Assembly (NCBI RefSeq): GCF_003966735.1
Contig: NZ_AP017378.1
Span: 2,686,905 to 2,750,904, forward strand
Length of the DNA: 64,000 nucleotides
Source of the DNA: Desulfovibrio ferrophilus
GTDB taxonomy: Bacteria; Desulfobacterota; Desulfovibrionia; Desulfovibrionales; Desulfovibrionaceae
Reading direction: 5' to 3'
The notes beneath the pieces are model-generated. The model did no database searches. It was not told the DNA's origin and saw only the letters and a program-made list of their open reading frames with translations. The position numbers and the translations under genes are program-made. This document shows, piece by piece, positions 62,324-64,000 of the stretch; the stretch's first letter is position 1; each line of letters begins with the position of its first letter.

Positions 62324-63793
62324 CTATTGTAAAAACGTCCAGGAAAATCCGATAAAAGCCTGGTTCCGCTCATCTTTCTGATCTGTCTCCCTGTCCTTGG
62401 TACTGGTGTAGGCATAGCCCAGACTGACATCGACCTGCTCACTGATGCGGTAGCGCAACTCCGTATCGAACTTTGCGGCGCGGTTACGCTTCAGGCTGAC
62501 GTATCCCTTGGTCTCGGCACTATTGGCCATGGCCGTGGCTCGAAGCGTCAGGCGGTCCGTCAATTGCCGAGACACACTCACCCGGGCCAGCATTCGGCGC
62601 ATATTCTCGCCCTGTGTGCTTCCCACCGGCTCCAGCGCCAAAGAGGCTTTCAGGGTATTGCGTTCCGTCATCCAGGTTGCAGAAGCCGAAGCCACCGCGT
62701 CCACGGACCGCTCATCGACTTCTCCGCCAGCGACGTCGAACGAGGAATCGCTCACGGCGCCACCCGCCTGCCCTGAGACTGTCAGCGTATCACTGAGCCT
62801 GTATGTGAGCCCAAGCGTTGCCTGATGCACCCGCTGGGTTCCTTCACGATAATCATATTGCTTTGTCCGAATCTCGCTCGCAGTGACGAGACGTCGGCTC
62901 AGTCCATGCTCCCAGCGCAACGTCAGCCCCAGTTCCGAACGATCGGATTCGTCATCCTCATGACGAATCGTCTGTGCCTCTCCTTCAAGGACAAGGGCAT
63001 TGCTGTCATCAGGACAGATCCTGAATCCGGCAGAGGCATCCAGCACACGACGGTCCTGCTTGTCCACCACGCTCCCGGACTCTTCAAGGGCGGACTCGAA
63101 GGAGCTGTCGAACATCGCCCCGGTCGAGGCAAACGCCGAAGTTCGGGGAGACAATGCATACGACAGATCAAGGGAATACTGTTGGTTGATATGATCGTAT
63201 TGTGTGTTGCCGGGATAGGAATAACTCTCCAGGTCTGCCCGAAGGGCAAGGGTTGTGCGTTCTGCTTCGTGCACAGCCTCAAGACTCGGTCGAATCAGCC
63301 CCTCCCAACCGGAATCACCCTTGAAAAAAATATTGTCATCCCAACCCAGACGCATCTCCACCGCAGGGGTGAACTCCAGGCCCGGAACATCATCCAGCTT
63401 CCAGGGGCTGACCTTTGGGCGGTCCGCAACCGCCTTGGCGCTCCCACCTGCCGATCCTGGAGCATCTTCAAGCAACGAGGCATACACATATCCCAGCATG
63501 GGAGGGCTACCTTCATTCTGCGCTGGCCGCGAAACCACCAGCCACTGCCCGCCGTGCGATGTCGCCACCACACGGTCTCCGGGATACAGCACCAGTTGCC
63601 GAGGCGTATCGATGGACGGTCCCTTGCGGACATTGGCCGCCTCGCGCACGACCATCAGCCTTCCTGCTTCGGCTTGCGCGACTGCCGGAAGCAGCAGACT
63701 CAAGACAAGCACGACCACAAAATTCCAGCCCAGGAACATCACCGGAGAGACGACGCTCCCCGGCTTGCTGTGGATGTTCCGGGGCAAGCTCAC
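62324..63793 (-). CDS. Outer-membrane beta-barrel protein with N-terminal SH3-like domain
   Basis: Secreted protein of 489 residues. After the signal sequence ('VVLVLSLLLPAVAQA') an SH3-like domain is seen ('REAANVRKGPSIDTPRQLVLYPGDRVVA', ending about residue 110). From about 145 the sequence is made of amphipathic strands with alternating aromatic residues and ends 'AFIGFSWTFLQ', a C-terminal aromatic typical of outer-membrane barrels. It resembles the outer-membrane protein of exosortase-associated polysaccharide loci. The GTG at 63793 overlaps the export-protein stop by four bases; an ATG at 63739 just before the hydrophobic core is an alternative. It may form an exit pore or anchor the polymer. 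Confidence 0.8.
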   Translation of the reverse strand: MSLPRNIHSKPGSVVSPVMFLGWNFVVVLVLSLLLPAVAQAEAGRLMVVREAANVRKGPSIDTPRQLVLYPGDRVVATSHGGQWLVVSRPAQNEGSPPMLGYVYASLLEDAPGSAGGSAKAVADRPKVSPWKLDDVPGLEFTPAVEMRLGWDDNIFFKGDSGWEGLIRPSLEAVHEAERTTLALRADLESYSYPGNTQYDHINQQYSLDLSYALSPRTSAFASTGAMFDSSFESALEESGSVVDKQDRRVLDASAGFRICPDDSNALVLEGEAQTIRHEDDESDRSELGLTLRWEHGLSRRLVTASEIRTKQYDYREGTQRVHQATLGLTYRLSDTLTVSGQAGGAVSDSSFDVAGGEVDERSVDAVASASATWMTERNTLKASLALEPVGSTQGENMRRMLARVSVSRQLTDRLTLRATAMANSAETKGYVSLKRNRAAKFDTELRYRISEQVDVSLGYAYTSTKDRETDQKDERNQAFIGFSWTFLQ

Positions 63794-64000
63794 GGAACGA
63801 CGACCGTATCACCCGGTTTGAGTTCCATGTTCTGCCGCAAATTTCTGCCGGCCTCGATCTCCGCATAATCAAAGGGGAAGGCCACCAGCCCTTCAGGCGC
63901 TTCCCGAAGCACGGAGATCCCCTCCCGCTCGGCAAAAGTGGTCAGCCCCCCGGCCATGGCAATGGCCTGAATGACCGTTGTCCGACCATTCATCACGTAT
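63790..64000 (-). CDS. Polysaccharide export protein, XrtA-type (5' truncated by window edge)
   Basis: Only the C-terminal 69 or so residues are present; the frame is open to the right edge. 'NGRTTVIQAIAMAGGLTTFAEREGISVLRE' is an SLBB-type segment, and 'RQNMELKPGDTVVVP' is the usual end of Wza/EpsD-like periplasmic or outer-membrane export proteins. It overlaps the barrel-protein gene by four bases. It would provide the export channel of locus B, parallel to the lipoprotein encoded at 39229-40299. Its N-terminus and signal peptide lie beyond the window. Confidence 0.82.
   Translation of the reverse strand, partial: YVMNGRTTVIQAIAMAGGLTTFAEREGISVLREAPEGLVAFPFDYAEIEAGRNLRQNMELKPGDTVVVP

Overview
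The window looks like the chromosome of a GC-rich Gram-negative anaerobe, and a Desulfovibrio-like deltaproteobacterial sulfate reducer is my best guess. The reasons are an anaerobic-type glycerol-3-phosphate dehydrogenase wired to heterodisulfide-reductase-like (Hdr) subunits, a cytoplasmic iron-sulfur molybdopterin enzyme, outer-membrane polysaccharide export proteins, and exosortase-type (XrtA-associated) polysaccharide genes. No rRNA, tRNA, CRISPR array, transposase or phage gene was seen, so the assignment rests on gene content alone.

Region 1 (1-2400) holds the end of an ArgP-like LysR regulator, the LysE-type exporter it probably controls, and a convergent fatty acid desaturase. Region 2 (2480-17015) is a complete glycerol utilisation locus. 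A leftward unit encodes a DeoR-family repressor and a glycerol ABC transporter with two different ATPases (glpR-S-T-P-Q-U-V). A divergent rightward unit encodes glpA, glpB, a membrane-fused multi-cluster glpC, an HdrB-like protein and glycerol kinase. The 290 bp between them carry repeated TTTCGAAA palindromes that are good candidate GlpR operators. Imported glycerol would be phosphorylated by GlpK and oxidised by GlpAB, with electrons passing through the Hdr-like proteins toward the membrane quinone pool.

Region 3 (17166-21047) has a protein with MORN-like repeats, a small DUF2628-like membrane protein, a radical SAM protein and a leftward succinylglutamate desuccinylase/aspartoacylase-family metalloenzyme. 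Region 4 (21374-27522) is one rightward operon: a cytoplasmic molybdopterin oxidoreductase followed by a full spermidine/putrescine-type ABC importer (ATPase, binding protein, two permeases). This looks like a dedicated uptake-and-redox system for an unidentified organic substrate.

Region 5 (27531-64000) is leftward and devoted to extracellular polysaccharide. It contains two separate Wzx/Wzy-type assembly systems. Locus A (27531-41743) and locus B (46460 to the right edge) each have a polyprenyl-phosphate sugar transferase, flippase, polymerase/ligase, glycosyltransferases, chain-length protein, BY-kinase-like ATPase and outer-membrane export protein. Between them lies a 1298-residue protein made almost entirely of RTX calcium-binding repeats. 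Locus B has the XrtA-associated export set, plus a sulfotransferase, a radical SAM/SPASM protein and a secreted beta-helix protein, pointing to a sulfated and otherwise modified polymer. Locus A has unusual fusions: a sugar transferase with a PilZ-like C-terminus, and a kinase-like ATPase with a SPOR-like periplasmic domain.
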